NCBI RefSeq assembly: GCF_014637405.1
Contig: NZ_BMEY01000008.1
Span: 62,001 to 126,000 of the forward strand
Direction: 5' to 3'
DNA from: Ornithinibacillus halotolerans
GTDB taxonomy: Bacteria > Bacillota > Bacilli > Bacillales > Amphibacillaceae
Length of the DNA stretch: 64,000 nucleotides
Part shown: in pieces, positions 52,098-61,167 of the stretch
Numbering within the stretch: the stretch's first letter is position 1
Layout: each line of letters starts with the position of its first letter
The notes under the pieces: generated by a model
Told to the model about the DNA's origin: nothing
The model's input: only the letters and a program-made list of their open reading frames with translations
Databases searched by the model: none
Translations under genes and position numbers: made by a program

Positions 52098-55000
52098 TCA
52101 ATAATTTCTTAATTCCTCTGACTCTATAATTAAATGATACATCTCTCTAGTAGGCATCATTGGTTCTACTCCTAGTTCTTCTTCTAATACATTACAACAC
52201 TTTTCGTACCACCTTATCGCTTGGGGACGATTGTTTAATTGATAATAGCTATACATTAACAATCGATATGCTTCTTCCCATGTTTGGTCAATCTGAATTA
52301 TCTTCTCACATAATTCTATACAGCTGTGAAAGTCATGTAATCTAACAGATATTTGAGCTAACTTTTCTACACCCCGTAAGTATAATGTTTGGAGTCGCTC
52401 GCGCTCAGCTTGACACCAAGTAGCAAAACGTAAATCCTCTAAATAACTTCCTCTATACAATCTTATTGCCTTCTCAATTAATGCTTTAGCTTGCTTGTCT
52501 TCTTTTGCTTCAATCCCTCTTGTCATCCAATTTTCAAAGTCATGAATGTCTAATTCATAACCTGATTCTGGATTTAACCCATAATAACTCCCTTTCCGGA
52601 GAATAAAGTATGATTCTTCTCGTGCCTTTCGTCTTGGTTCTAGTGCTTTTAATAAAGCATTAAAAGAGACTTTAAAATTCTTATTCGCATTATCGTGGTC
52701 TAAATCTGGCCAGAGCGATGAAAATATCTCCTCTTTAGAAAGAAGCTTATTCCGATACGTGACAAAAAGTTCAAATAGTTCCTTTGCTTTTCCACGTTGC
52801 CAATCACGATCCTCTACTTGCTTAGAACCAATAGACACTCGCAAATACCCTAAGGCAGATACTTGTAGCGTATAACCCGGATGATTATTAATATCTTCGT
52901 CAATTTGTAAATCCACTAAATACTTCGACACAAGTTGAGGAGTTATTCCTAGTTGCTTTGCTTTAAGTAAAAGTGGTACAAAATTTTGCAAATCAGTTGG
53001 ACCAAATGGGGTTTGTTTTTTGAAAAAGAAGTCAAACTCCTCTGTATGAATCTCTTGTATAAAAAGTTCAAAACTCCTCTTGAATACGCTGTCATTTTCT
53101 TCTTCATATGCCACATAAGCCGACCAAAAAGCTGTCACCATTATTCCATAACGGTCTCCGCAACTAATAAAGTCTTCATGTACTTCCTCTAATAACACTT
53201 TTGCCTTATCATAATGCCTATTATATATTTCTGTAACTAACAAACTTAATTTAATTAACGCACTGAGCCATTTATCTTTTACTTTCTCTGTTTCTATCAA
53301 ACCTTTTCTAGCGGCTTCAACAGCTCTTTCATATTCCCCACTTCTACCATAAAGAACAGAAAGACCCATATATGGCTCTGCCTTTCCTCTAGAAATATTA
53401 ATCTTTTCCATCATATCTAGTGATGTTTCATAGCATTCCTCAGCAAGTCTTGAATCATATCTTTCTAGTAATTGAACTGCATGTCCCATTCGCATCCATC
53501 CACAAGCTTCTACGAATGGAGATTGTGTTGACAGTCCAAGTTGAATACCATCGGAGGCTAATTTTTTACTCTCTTCCCCATTTCCCATAAACGATTCTAT
53601 AATAGATAAAATAAGATCTGTCTCACGATGGGATTGTGGCAAGTGCTTTTGGAAGGAATCACTAGTTTGTCCTTTACGTTTTAACAAGACTTCTTTAGCC
53701 TTTTGTAACTTACCAGTTCGAAGTAGAATTCTACCTTCTAAATTTCCATCTTCAATTGGGATATTTAACGATTTTGCTCGTTCAAACCACGATTCTGCTT
53801 TACCAGCTTGACCTAGGTTTAGAAGATTTTCAGCTAGTAATTGATAGAGTTGTGCCATCTCTTCTTTTGGTGTATCCGCCATTTCTCGCATATGAATGGC
53901 TTGCTTCACAAAACGCTCCGCTTGATCAGGCTGGATGGTATCTAAGTAAATTCTGGCCTTCCCCTCAAATGCTAGACCAATCAAATTATAATGTCCCTGG
54001 TCATAACCAGGAATAATACTAATAATTTTGTCAAAGTTCTTTTCTGCTTTGTCATATTGGGAGCGGTATCTTTCAATCTCACCTTGGTAGAAATATAGAA
54101 CTGGGTAAATTTGTTTCAACTCGTCTGGAATCGTTATTAATAAATCATATAGGCTTTGTAATCTTCCAGAACGAAGCATAACTAGTCCATATTCCTGCAA
54201 TATCATTGCCATTTGTGGAAACTTTTCTATCTTACGGTAATGATATAATGCACTTTCGATGTCGCCTTGCCTTTCAAAATATTGTGCTGCTTTAATATGT
54301 AATCGATTATATTCATTAGGATAAGTTTTCTGTAATCGATTCTCCAAAAAAGCTTTAAAAAGTGCATGGTAACGGAAGTAATTCTCCTCACCCTCAACGA
54401 TAAATAAATTTTGTTCTAGTAATCCTTGTAATATATCTTCAGAACCATTTATTTGTAAAACGTGGTCACAAGCTTTTGGTAGTAAAACATCCATAATACT
54501 AGATTGTAGTAAGAACTGTTGAATAATTAGTGATTGTTTATTTAATACTTCTGATGCTAGGTAACCGAACAGATCTTCTAAGGAAGTTTGTCGGTTTTGA
54601 AAAATCTTTTCTATCGCTGCCTCATCTTCTAATTGCTGGGTCAACATATTAAACGCAATTGCCCAACCTTCAGTCAATTCATAGATTTTATCAATTTTTT
54701 CCTCACTTAATTCTATATCTAATATATCCTCTAGCACAAAGTACATTTCTTGAGGAGAAAGGATTAAATCCTCTTGAGTAATCTCTAATAAATCGCCTTT
54801 TACTTTTAGCTTAGACAAGATATCCCATTTCGGTCTATTTCTACTGGATATAACGAGGTGGATATTAGATGGTGCATGTTCTAAAATAAACAGGATCCAT
54901 TTCTCAATCTCGAATGAAGCATGTACATGATGAAAATCATCTAAAATGATGGTGATTTCTTCCTTGATATCCATTAGCTCATTAATAAAAGTAGATGCTA

Positions 55001-55352
55001 ACGCATAAATTTGCTCCGTATCTATGTAGTGTCCAATCTCTTGATATTTTTTATTAATATTTCCCCCAAAATTAGGATATATTAACTTAACTGATTCTAC
55101 TATCTTCGTAAAGAATGGTAGAATATCATCATCTGTTTCGGAAATAGAATACCAGCATGCCTTCATCTTCGTGTCATGTAAATATAAAGAGAGCGCTGTA
55201 CTCTTTCCATACCCTGCTCCAGCATAGAGAAGTGTTAGTGTATGAGTCGAAATAGCCGATAGTTTTTTATTCAATTTTCCACGTCGAATAAACCTCTCAC
55301 GAATTGGCGGGGCTGCATATTGACTTTGAACGATAGGAATATTTCGCATCAT
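52098..55352 (-). CDS. Large BTAD (AfsR/SARP-like) ATP-binding transcriptional activator
   Basis: A 1084-residue signal-transducing activator. The N-terminal STAND/MalT-type ATPase has Walker A LLYAGAGYGKST (about residues 42-53) and Walker B ITIILDDFHHVH (about 133-144). A long TPR-like helical region (about 350-780) follows. The C-terminus is not a LuxR helix-turn-helix as in MalT but an OmpR-like winged helix (about 815-905, WQRGKAKELFELFVTYRN, SKEEIFSSLWPD) plus a bacterial transcriptional activator domain (about 915-1075, YRGSYLEDLRFATWCQAERE). This C-terminal pair is the SARP DNA-binding unit. It starts behind AAGGAG and is followed by its own terminator and then livK, whose promoter has SARP-like repeats. 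An acyl-CoA or other pathway metabolite is the probable inducer; this is inference. Confidence 0.9.
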   Translation of the reverse strand: MMRNIPIVQSQYAAPPIRERFIRRGKLNKKLSAISTHTLTLLYAGAGYGKSTALSLYLHDTKMKACWYSISETDDDILPFFTKIVESVKLIYPNFGGNINKKYQEIGHYIDTEQIYALASTFINELMDIKEEITIILDDFHHVHASFEIEKWILFILEHAPSNIHLVISSRNRPKWDILSKLKVKGDLLEITQEDLILSPQEMYFVLEDILDIELSEEKIDKIYELTEGWAIAFNMLTQQLEDEAAIEKIFQNRQTSLEDLFGYLASEVLNKQSLIIQQFLLQSSIMDVLLPKACDHVLQINGSEDILQGLLEQNLFIVEGEENYFRYHALFKAFLENRLQKTYPNEYNRLHIKAAQYFERQGDIESALYHYRKIEKFPQMAMILQEYGLVMLRSGRLQSLYDLLITIPDELKQIYPVLYFYQGEIERYRSQYDKAEKNFDKIISIIPGYDQGHYNLIGLAFEGKARIYLDTIQPDQAERFVKQAIHMREMADTPKEEMAQLYQLLAENLLNLGQAGKAESWFERAKSLNIPIEDGNLEGRILLRTGKLQKAKEVLLKRKGQTSDSFQKHLPQSHRETDLILSIIESFMGNGEESKKLASDGIQLGLSTQSPFVEACGWMRMGHAVQLLERYDSRLAEECYETSLDMMEKINISRGKAEPYMGLSVLYGRSGEYERAVEAARKGLIETEKVKDKWLSALIKLSLLVTEIYNRHYDKAKVLLEEVHEDFISCGDRYGIMVTAFWSAYVAYEEENDSVFKRSFELFIQEIHTEEFDFFFKKQTPFGPTDLQNFVPLLLKAKQLGITPQLVSKYLVDLQIDEDINNHPGYTLQVSALGYLRVSIGSKQVEDRDWQRGKAKELFELFVTYRNKLLSKEEIFSSLWPDLDHDNANKNFKVSFNALLKALEPRRKAREESYFILRKGSYYGLNPESGYELDIHDFENWMTRGIEAKEDKQAKALIEKAIRLYRGSYLEDLRFATWCQAERERLQTLYLRGVEKLAQISVRLHDFHSCIELCEKIIQIDQTWEEAYRLLMYSYYQLNNRPQAIRWYEKCCNVLEEELGVEPMMPTREMYHLIIESEELRNY

Positions 55353-55542
55353 AACTCACTCCTTTTTTAAAAGTAATACCACATAAAAGTCTCAATCTTC
55401 TATCATTTTATCACATATCTAGCCTTCTGGAGCAAATTCATTGTATACCTTCTTATAAAATATGGTATAGTTTTTAAATAATATATTCTATTGAAAACGA
55501 AATTATGTTGTAAAGCTTATTGTTAAATATGGAGGAAATAGA

Positions 55543-56067
55543 ATGACAAACTTTAAAAAAGCTACTTTTGCTGGCGGTTGCTTCTGGTGTATGGTCAAGC
55601 CATTTGATCAGTGGGATGGTGTACATGCTGTCATATCTGGTTACACAGGTGGACATGTGGAAAATCCTACTTATGAACAAGTGAAAACTGGGCAAACCGG
55701 ACATTATGAAGCAGTTGAAATTACATATGATCCTACTATTATCACGTTTGATGAAATATTAGAAGTCTATTGGCGTCAAATTGATCCAACAGATGCAGGT
55801 GGACAGTTCCAAGACCGTGGTGATCAGTATCGAACAGCTATTTTTTATCATGATGAAGAACAAAAAGAAATAGCAAGCAACTCGAAACAAACATTAGAAA
55901 ATAGCGGGAAATTTACTAAACCTATAGTAACCGAAATTCTACCAGTCGCTACTTTCTTCCCGGCTGAAGAATATCATCAAGATTTTTATAAGAAAAGTGA
56001 AAAGGAATATAAAGAAGATCGGGCTAAATCAGGCCGTGACGAATTTATTGCGGAAAATTGGCAGTAA
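55543..56067 (+). CDS. msrA: Peptide methionine sulfoxide reductase MsrA
   Basis: A 174-residue enzyme that reduces the S-form of methionine sulfoxide. The active-site motif is GGCFWC (residues 11-16, catalytic Cys13). GYTGGHVENPTYEQV, GHYEAVEITYDP, QDRGDQYRTAIFYHDEEQ and FFPAEEYHQDFYKK are all family features. The usual B. subtilis partner msrB is not adjacent. GGAGG precedes the ATG and a terminator follows. Confidence 0.95.
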   Translation: MTNFKKATFAGGCFWCMVKPFDQWDGVHAVISGYTGGHVENPTYEQVKTGQTGHYEAVEITYDPTIITFDEILEVYWRQIDPTDAGGQFQDRGDQYRTAIFYHDEEQKEIASNSKQTLENSGKFTKPIVTEILPVATFFPAEEYHQDFYKKSEKEYKEDRAKSGRDEFIAENWQ

Positions 56068-56075
56068 TTTTTAAG

Positions 56076-56103
56076 GCACCCTACTAGTTGGGGTGTTTTT
56101 TTG
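56076..56103 (+). terminator. Terminator of msrA
   Basis: CACCC and GGGTG pair around a 9-base loop with ACTAGT in it, followed by TTTTTTT, 9 bp after the stop. Confidence 0.8.
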
Positions 56104-56191
56104 AGCGTAGAACTATTCCTATGAAATATTTCTTAATTACATCCAAAGTAGTATAATTACTTATACTTTATTCCTAAAAGGAGCTGACATC

Positions 56192-57355
56192 TTGGCAAAT
56201 CACGAATCATTAGTACCATTAAAAATGCTATTATTTAGTTTTCATGCGACAAACACTATTATACTCAGTTTTCTTCCACTCTATCTAGAATACAAGGAAC
56301 TATCCGAAACAGAGATTGGTTGGGTTCTTGCAATAGGACCATTAGCATCAATCTTTGCTCAACCGTTCTGGGGGTATATGAGTGATAAATTTAAAACGGT
56401 TAAATATGTATTACTCGTATGTGTTATTGGTCTTCTTATCTTCAGTACTATATTCTTTCAAATGAATGGTTTAATTGCCATTATGCTGATGGGGGCAGTA
56501 TTTTACTTTTTCACTACTCCAATCGGTGGACTGGGAGATAGCCTTGCCCAAAGAAGAGCAGATGAAGTTGGTATATCATTCGGATCCATTCGTACTTGGG
56601 GTTCAGTTGGATTTGCCATTTCCTCACTTGTAATTGGTGGAATATTAACCAAATACGGTGTCCAATATATGATTTGGCCTTACCTACTCTTTGGTTTTAT
56701 TGCTTTACTTGTTGTCCTTCGTATTAAAGACGTCAAAGTTGAATCAGATCCAGTAAAACTGAAAGATGTCGGGATTCTAATGAAAAATAAATCATTTCTT
56801 TTTTTCTTACTAGCTATTATCTTCCTATCGGTCACCCACAGAACAAATGATAGTTTTATTGGATTGTACATTTCAGAATTAGGTGGAAGTGCAGGATTAG
56901 TTGGATTAGGATGGTTTGTTGGAGTTATGACAGAAGCTATAGTATTTGCTACAGCAGGTTTATGGTACCGGAAATTCCATCCATTAATTTTCGTAATGGG
57001 AGCAGGAATTTTATATAGTATCCGTTGGTTTATTTATGGAACTGCAACTGACCCAATGTTTATAATCGGTTTGCAATTCTTGCATGGATTAACATTTGGT
57101 GTATTTTATTTAGCGGCATTAGATTTCGTAACACGCCTTATTCCAAATATACTCCAATCAACCGGTCATTTAGTTTATTATGCAGTCTTCTTCGGAATTA
57201 GTGGTATTATTGGTTCCCTTGGTGGCGGAGCAATTATGGATCACTTTAATGGTGGTACGTTGTATCATCTATTAGGATTTGTCTCGTTAATAGGAACTGC
57301 AGCTATCTTGATTTACCATGTTATGTTCTCTCGGAATCGAGCAGTCAGTCAATAA
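56192..57355 (+). CDS. MFS transporter (YwbF/LacY-like group)
   Basis: A 387-residue protein with 12 membrane helices. It has LFSFHATNTIILSFLPLYLE at helix 1, the loop 2-3 motif FWGYMSDKFKTVKYVLL, and the symporter-like RIWGSVG-type pattern IRTWGSVGFAISSLVIGG in helix 5, which is typical of the LacY/NupG/HcaT-like (oligosaccharide, nucleoside or phenylpropionate) branch. The substrate is not known. The start is TTG, with GGAG 8 bases upstream. It is a single gene with its own terminator. Confidence 0.85.
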   Translation: MANHESLVPLKMLLFSFHATNTIILSFLPLYLEYKELSETEIGWVLAIGPLASIFAQPFWGYMSDKFKTVKYVLLVCVIGLLIFSTIFFQMNGLIAIMLMGAVFYFFTTPIGGLGDSLAQRRADEVGISFGSIRTWGSVGFAISSLVIGGILTKYGVQYMIWPYLLFGFIALLVVLRIKDVKVESDPVKLKDVGILMKNKSFLFFLLAIIFLSVTHRTNDSFIGLYISELGGSAGLVGLGWFVGVMTEAIVFATAGLWYRKFHPLIFVMGAGILYSIRWFIYGTATDPMFIIGLQFLHGLTFGVFYLAALDFVTRLIPNILQSTGHLVYYAVFFGISGIIGSLGGGAIMDHFNGGTLYHLLGFVSLIGTAAILIYHVMFSRNRAVSQ

Positions 57356-57362
57356 GTAGGAA

Positions 57363-57399
57363 AAACCCCTTCCACGTGGTGATGGAGGGGGATTTTTTT
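57363..57399 (+). terminator. Terminator of the MFS gene
   Basis: CCCCTTCCAC and its partner TGGAGGGGG form a stem with a short loop, followed by TTTTTTTG, 10 bp after the stop. Confidence 0.85.
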
Positions 57400-57424
57400 G
57401 CTGTTGGCGTGGATTAGGCGGTGT

Positions 57425-57650
57425 TAATATTCATTTTGAATGATAGCTGGTTAAGAAATGAGGTTTGACGGGCTCCCATTCTTCATTTTGAAGAGTTGCT
57501 TGCACTGAAATGAGGTTTGGCGTGCTTTCATTCTTCATTTTGAATGGATACTTGCACCGAAATGAGGTTTGACGCACTCCCATTCTTCATTTTGAACGGG
57601 CGCTTGAACCAAAATGACGTATGACACGCTCCCATTCTTCATTTCACACA
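57425..57650. repeat. Tandem array, 52-bp period, between the MFS gene and pbuG
   Basis: The landmark CTTCATTTTG (or ATTCATTTTG) recurs at 57429, 57481, 57533, 57585 and 57637, each step exactly 52 bp. Units read AAATGAGGTTTGACG ... CTCCCATTCTTCATTTTG, forming an imperfect hairpin. The sequence is of the same family as the 18.2-kb array. It sits between two convergent genes, after the MFS terminator and before the pbuG terminator, and fills the 57356-57757 gap. Confidence 0.9.
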
Positions 57651-57690
57651 GGTGCCACCCATAAAATAATAAATGAAACTCCTCCTCACC

Positions 57691-57730
57691 AAAAAAAACA
57701 TGCGAAATTCAATACTGAACTTCACATGTT
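57691..57730 (-). terminator. Terminator of pbuG
   Basis: On the minus strand AACATGTGAA and TTCGCATGTT form a stem (one mismatch) around a 14-base loop, followed by TTTTTTT. Confidence 0.8.
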
Positions 57731-57757
57731 TTCCTTAGTTATTAAACTATTAATATA

Positions 57758-59047
57758 TTATAGGAAAATAAAATAACAAACAAAAATTACAAATAGGCCA
57801 TACATTACTGGATGAATTTCTTTTGCTCGTTTAGCAACTAACATTGTAATTGGGTAGAAAATAAATCCAATCGCAATACCTGTAGCGATGCTGTATGTTA
57901 AAGGCATCATTAATACAGTTAAGAATGCTGGTACTGCAATAGCAAAGTCATTCCAATCAATATCCTTCAATGCAGTACACATTAGCACACCGACAATAAT
58001 TAATGCTGGTGCTGTTACTGCTGACGTTACAACACTTAGTAATGGTGAGAAGAATAGAGCTAGTAAAAAGAAACCAGCTGTTACAACAGATGCAAATCCA
58101 GAACGAGCTCCTACTCCAACACCTGCAGTAGATTCTACAAATGAAGTAGTTGTTGAAGTACCTACCACAGATCCGACTACAGTTGCTGCTGAGTCAGCAA
58201 ATAATGCTCTACCTGCACGAGGTAATTTATTATCCTTCACTAATCCTGCTTGAGATGCTACAGCAACTAGCGTACCTGCTGTATCAAAGAAGTCAACGAA
58301 TAGAAATGTTAAAATAACAACTAGCATTTCCACTGTGAAAATATCACCAAAGTTTACAAAAGCTTGCCCGAATGTTGGTTCAAGACTTGGTATACTACCG
58401 ATAATTCCGTTGAATTCTGATTGACCAAAGATTAAGCTTACAATTGCTGTGATAACCATCCCATAGAAAATTCCTGCTTTAATTCCTAATGCCATTAATA
58501 TTACAGTGACAACAAGACCAAAAATTGCAAGTAATACTACAGGAGAAGTTAAGTCACCTAGTGCTACTAATGTAGCATCATCTGCTTTGATAATTTCAGC
58601 ACTTTGTAAACCAACAAATGCAATAAATAAACCAATCCCAGCACCAACTGCTTTTTTCAACGCAGCCGGAATAGCGTTAATAACTTTTTCACGAAGACCA
58701 GTTAATGTTAAAACGATAAAAATAAGTCCAGAAGCTAAAACCCCAGCTAACGCAGTTTCCCAAGGAATACCCATTCCAATAACAACTGAGAAAGCAAAAA
58801 ATGCGTTTAGTCCCATTCCAGGTGCAAGTGCAATCGGGTATCTTGCAATTACCCCCATAAATAACGTACCAACTGCAGCAGCTATTGCAGTTGCAGTAAA
58901 TACTGCTCCCGGATCCATGCCTGCTGCACTAAGAATATCTGGGTTAACGAATAAAATATAAGCCATTGCTAGGAAGGTTGTTAATCCTCCCATAAACTCT
59001 GTACGATAATTAGTACCTAATCTTTCAAACTCAAAATACTTCTTCAT
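57758..59047 (-). CDS. pbuG: Hypoxanthine/guanine permease PbuG
   Basis: A 429-residue purine:proton symporter of the AzgA/NCS2 type with about 13 helices. It begins EFERLGTNYRTEFMGGLTTF and has LAPGMGLNAFFAFSVVIGMG, VDFFDTAGTLVAVASQAGL and STTTSFVESTAGVGVGARSG, all characteristic of the PbuG/PbuO group. GGGGGAAAAG precedes the ATG. A guanine riboswitch with a terminator lies in the leader, so transcription should stop when guanine or hypoxanthine is plentiful. It is a B. subtilis-like neighbour of guaA. Confidence 0.94.
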   Translation of the reverse strand: MKKYFEFERLGTNYRTEFMGGLTTFLAMAYILFVNPDILSAAGMDPGAVFTATAIAAAVGTLFMGVIARYPIALAPGMGLNAFFAFSVVIGMGIPWETALAGVLASGLIFIVLTLTGLREKVINAIPAALKKAVGAGIGLFIAFVGLQSAEIIKADDATLVALGDLTSPVVLLAIFGLVVTVILMALGIKAGIFYGMVITAIVSLIFGQSEFNGIIGSIPSLEPTFGQAFVNFGDIFTVEMLVVILTFLFVDFFDTAGTLVAVASQAGLVKDNKLPRAGRALFADSAATVVGSVVGTSTTTSFVESTAGVGVGARSGFASVVTAGFFLLALFFSPLLSVVTSAVTAPALIIVGVLMCTALKDIDWNDFAIAVPAFLTVLMMPLTYSIATGIAIGFIFYPITMLVAKRAKEIHPVMYGLFVIFVCYFIFL

Positions 59048-59081
59048 TACTTTTCCCCCTAATAATAGAATAAGTGCAAAG

Positions 59082-59126
59082 AAAAAGCATGCTTAAATCC
59101 CCCATTTTTAGGGATCCAAGCATGCT
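59082..59126 (-). terminator. Riboswitch-controlled terminator in the pbuG leader
   Basis: On the minus strand AGCATGCTTGGATCCC and GGGATTTAAGCATGCT form a long stem followed by TTTTTC, about 35 bp before the pbuG start. It is the expression platform of the upstream aptamer. Confidence 0.85.
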
Positions 59127-59202
59127 ACCGTAAAACTATGCAAGAAAAGTAATTAGATCATAGTTATAAACAAAAGCAAACTATTATCTATATGTTACTT
59201 AT

Positions 59203-59270
59203 CTGCGTAGTCAGACCATTTACGGTGGTCTGGTAGAAACTTTGGGCCGTATTCCCTAAATTATACGCAA
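59203..59270 (-). promoter_or_regulatory. Purine (guanine-type) riboswitch aptamer of pbuG
   Basis: On the minus strand P1 is TGCGTA pairing with TACGCA. The conserved joining regions are all there: TATAAT, ATACGG, AGTTTCTACC, ACCGTAAA and GACTACG. The specificity base (position 74 of the class, here opposite plus-strand 59210) is C, so it reads guanine or hypoxanthine and not adenine. The loops L2 and L3 can make the usual kissing contact. The 59048-59378 gap holds this, its terminator and a weak hairpin after guaA. Confidence 0.96.
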
Positions 59271-59340
59271 AGAATATATTCTTTTTAATAACTTTCTGAT
59301 GCTATATTACTATTTCATCCGATATCTGTCAATCGTTTTC

Positions 59341-59374
59341 CGAACGTTTTTTTGTAAACTTTTTTTAACGTTCG
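59341..59374 (-). terminator. Weak hairpin after guaA
   Basis: CGAACGTT and AACGTTCG (8 bp, perfect) flank a 18-base A/T-rich loop just after the guaA stop; the minus strand lacks a clear T run, so it is only a possible terminator. Confidence 0.35.
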
Positions 59375-59378
59375 TGTT

Positions 59379-60911
59379 TTACTCCCACTCGATTGTTGCA
59401 GGTGGTTTACTAGTAATGTCGTACACTACTCTATTTATATGTGCAACTTCATTAACAATTCGTGTTGAAACTTTTTCTAACACATCAAATGGAATTCGAG
59501 CCCAGTCTGAAGTCATTCCATCAATAGATGTTACCGCACGAATACCAATAGTGTAATCATATGTGCGAGTATCTCCCATAACACCTACACTTCTAATATT
59601 AGGTAGTACTGTGAAATACTGCCAAACATCACGGTCAAGCCCAGCTTTAGCAATTTCATCGCGTAAAATAGCATCTGATTCACGAACTATTTCTAGTTTT
59701 TCTTCCGTTACTTCTCCTAAAACTCGAATAGCAAGACCTGGACCAGGGAATGGCTGACGCCAAACAATGCGATCTGGTAAACCTAATTGTGTACCAAGCT
59801 CACGAACTTCATCTTTAAATAATGTATTTAAAGGCTCGATTAATTCAAACTGCATATCTTCCGGTAACCCACCTACATTATGATGGGATTTAATTGTTTG
59901 GGCAGTATCTGTACCACTTTCAATAATGTCCGTATATAAAGTACCTTGAGCAAGGTAATCAATATCCTTTAATTTAGCAGCTTCATCATCAAAAACATAG
60001 ATAAATTCATTTCCAATAATTTTTCGCTTTTTCTCTGGATCATCGACACCTTCTAGTTTACTTAAGAAGCGATCTTTAGCATCAACTTTAATAACATTCA
60101 TATCAAAGTCCTCCGTAAAGACTTTCATAACATCATCCGCTTCATTTTTGCGAAGTAAACCATGATCAACGAAAATACAAGTTAATTGATTACCAATTGC
60201 TTTATGAATAAGTGCTGCAACAACAGATGAGTCTACGCCACCACTTAGAGCACAAAGAACTTTACGGTCGCCAACTCTTTTCTGTATTGCTGCGATTTCT
60301 TGATCAATGAAATTCTCAATCGTCCAATCACCTTTAGCTTTACAAATAGTAAAAACAAAGTTATTTAATAATTGATTTCCAAATTCAGAATGACGTACTT
60401 CTGGATGAAACTGTACTCCATACATGTTTTTCTCCGTATTACTAAATGCTGTTACGGGAGTAGATGCATTCGTAGCGTCAACTGTGAAATTTGCAGGTGC
60501 CTCTACCACTTTATCACCGTGACTCATCCAAACTGTTTGCTCTTCAGGAGTATCATTAAACAATACTGGATTATTGTTTAACGAAATAACTGCTTTACCA
60601 TACTCTCGTTTCTCTGTTTTACTAACTTTTCCACCATAATGTAAAGCCATTAATTGCATACCATAGCAGATTCCGAGCACTGGTATTCCTAAATCAAATA
60701 CTCTTTCATCCGGACGAAAACTATTCTCATCATAAACACTATGAGGACCACCAGAAAGAATGATTCCTTTAGGATTCATTGCTTTTATTTCTTCAATGGT
60801 AAGTTTATGAGAATGTAGTTCACTATAGACACCAAATTCCCGAATTCTTCTTGTTATTAATTGATTGTATTGACTACCGAAATCGAGTACTAAAATCATT
60901 TCATTGTCCAT
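59379..60911 (-). CDS. guaA: GMP synthase (glutamine-hydrolysing)
   Basis: A 510-residue enzyme that converts XMP to GMP. The class I glutaminase domain has Cys in [16 protein letters not shown] (about residue 84) and the His-x-Glu pair in [13 protein letters not shown] (about 170-172). The ATP-pyrophosphatase loop is [16 protein letters not shown] (about 223-238). The C-terminal dimer domain has [16 protein letters not shown] and ends [17 protein letters not shown] precedes the ATG. A guanine riboswitch in its leader gives end-product control. The neighbour order yebA-guaA-pbuG is as in B. subtilis. Confidence 0.97.
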   Translation of the reverse strand: MDNEMILVLDFGSQYNQLITRRIREFGVYSELHSHKLTIEEIKAMNPKGIILSGGPHSVYDENSFRPDERVFDLGIPVLGICYGMQLMALHYGGKVSKTEKREYGKAVISLNNNPVLFNDTPEEQTVWMSHGDKVVEAPANFTVDATNASTPVTAFSNTEKNMYGVQFHPEVRHSEFGNQLLNNFVFTICKAKGDWTIENFIDQEIAAIQKRVGDRKVLCALSGGVDSSVVAALIHKAIGNQLTCIFVDHGLLRKNEADDVMKVFTEDFDMNVIKVDAKDRFLSKLEGVDDPEKKRKIIGNEFIYVFDDEAAKLKDIDYLAQGTLYTDIIESGTDTAQTIKSHHNVGGLPEDMQFELIEPLNTLFKDEVRELGTQLGLPDRIVWRQPFPGPGLAIRVLGEVTEEKLEIVRESDAILRDEIAKAGLDRDVWQYFTVLPNIRSVGVMGDTRTYDYTIGIRAVTSIDGMTSDWARIPFDVLEKVSTRIVNEVAHINRVVYDITSKPPATIEWE

Positions 60912-60953
60912 GTCTATTCTCCCTATTCTAGTTTAGTAAAATTGTAAAATTAC

Positions 60954-61028
60954 AAAAAAACCTGGATTTCTCCTTAATCTACACAATGTAAGAATACATT
61001 ATACAAATAGAAAAAGGCAGAAATCCAG
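60954..61028 (-). terminator. Riboswitch-controlled terminator in the guaA leader
   Basis: On the minus strand CTGGATTTCT (61019-61028) and AGAAATCCAG (60962-60971) form a perfect 10-bp stem with a large loop, then TTTTTTT. The left arm lies close to the aptamer, which allows an antiterminator alternative. Confidence 0.8.
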
Positions 61029-61051
61029 ATTTAAATAATCTAGATATTCGG

Positions 61052-61122
61052 CCTTCATAGTCAAGGTATTTAAGGTACCTCGGTAGAAACTTTCGAACCA
61101 TATTATCGAGGATATATGAAAG
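61052..61122 (-). promoter_or_regulatory. Purine (guanine-type) riboswitch aptamer of guaA
   Basis: On the minus strand P1 is CTTTCATA with TATGAAGG. The core contains ATAATATGGTTCG, AAGTTTCTACC, TACCTTAAATACC and TTGACTATG. The ligand-pairing base (opposite plus-strand 61060) is C, meaning guanine type. It controls the terminator at 60954-61028. Confidence 0.96.
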
Positions 61123-61167
61123 CAAATATATTATTAAACTTATTTTACTAGTGACATGAAACGTACG

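Noticed and set aside
52098-52400. A LuxR-type helix-turn-helix at the end of the large activator, as in MalT
   Set aside because: The C-terminus is clearly an OmpR-like winged helix plus BTAD; no LuxR motif is present.
57888-58961. Long plus-strand frames opposite pbuG
   Set aside because: They mirror the coding strand of a well-recognised permease and have no ribosome binding sites. The same applies to plus-strand frames opposite ligA, pcrA, putP, bmr and the Liv genes.
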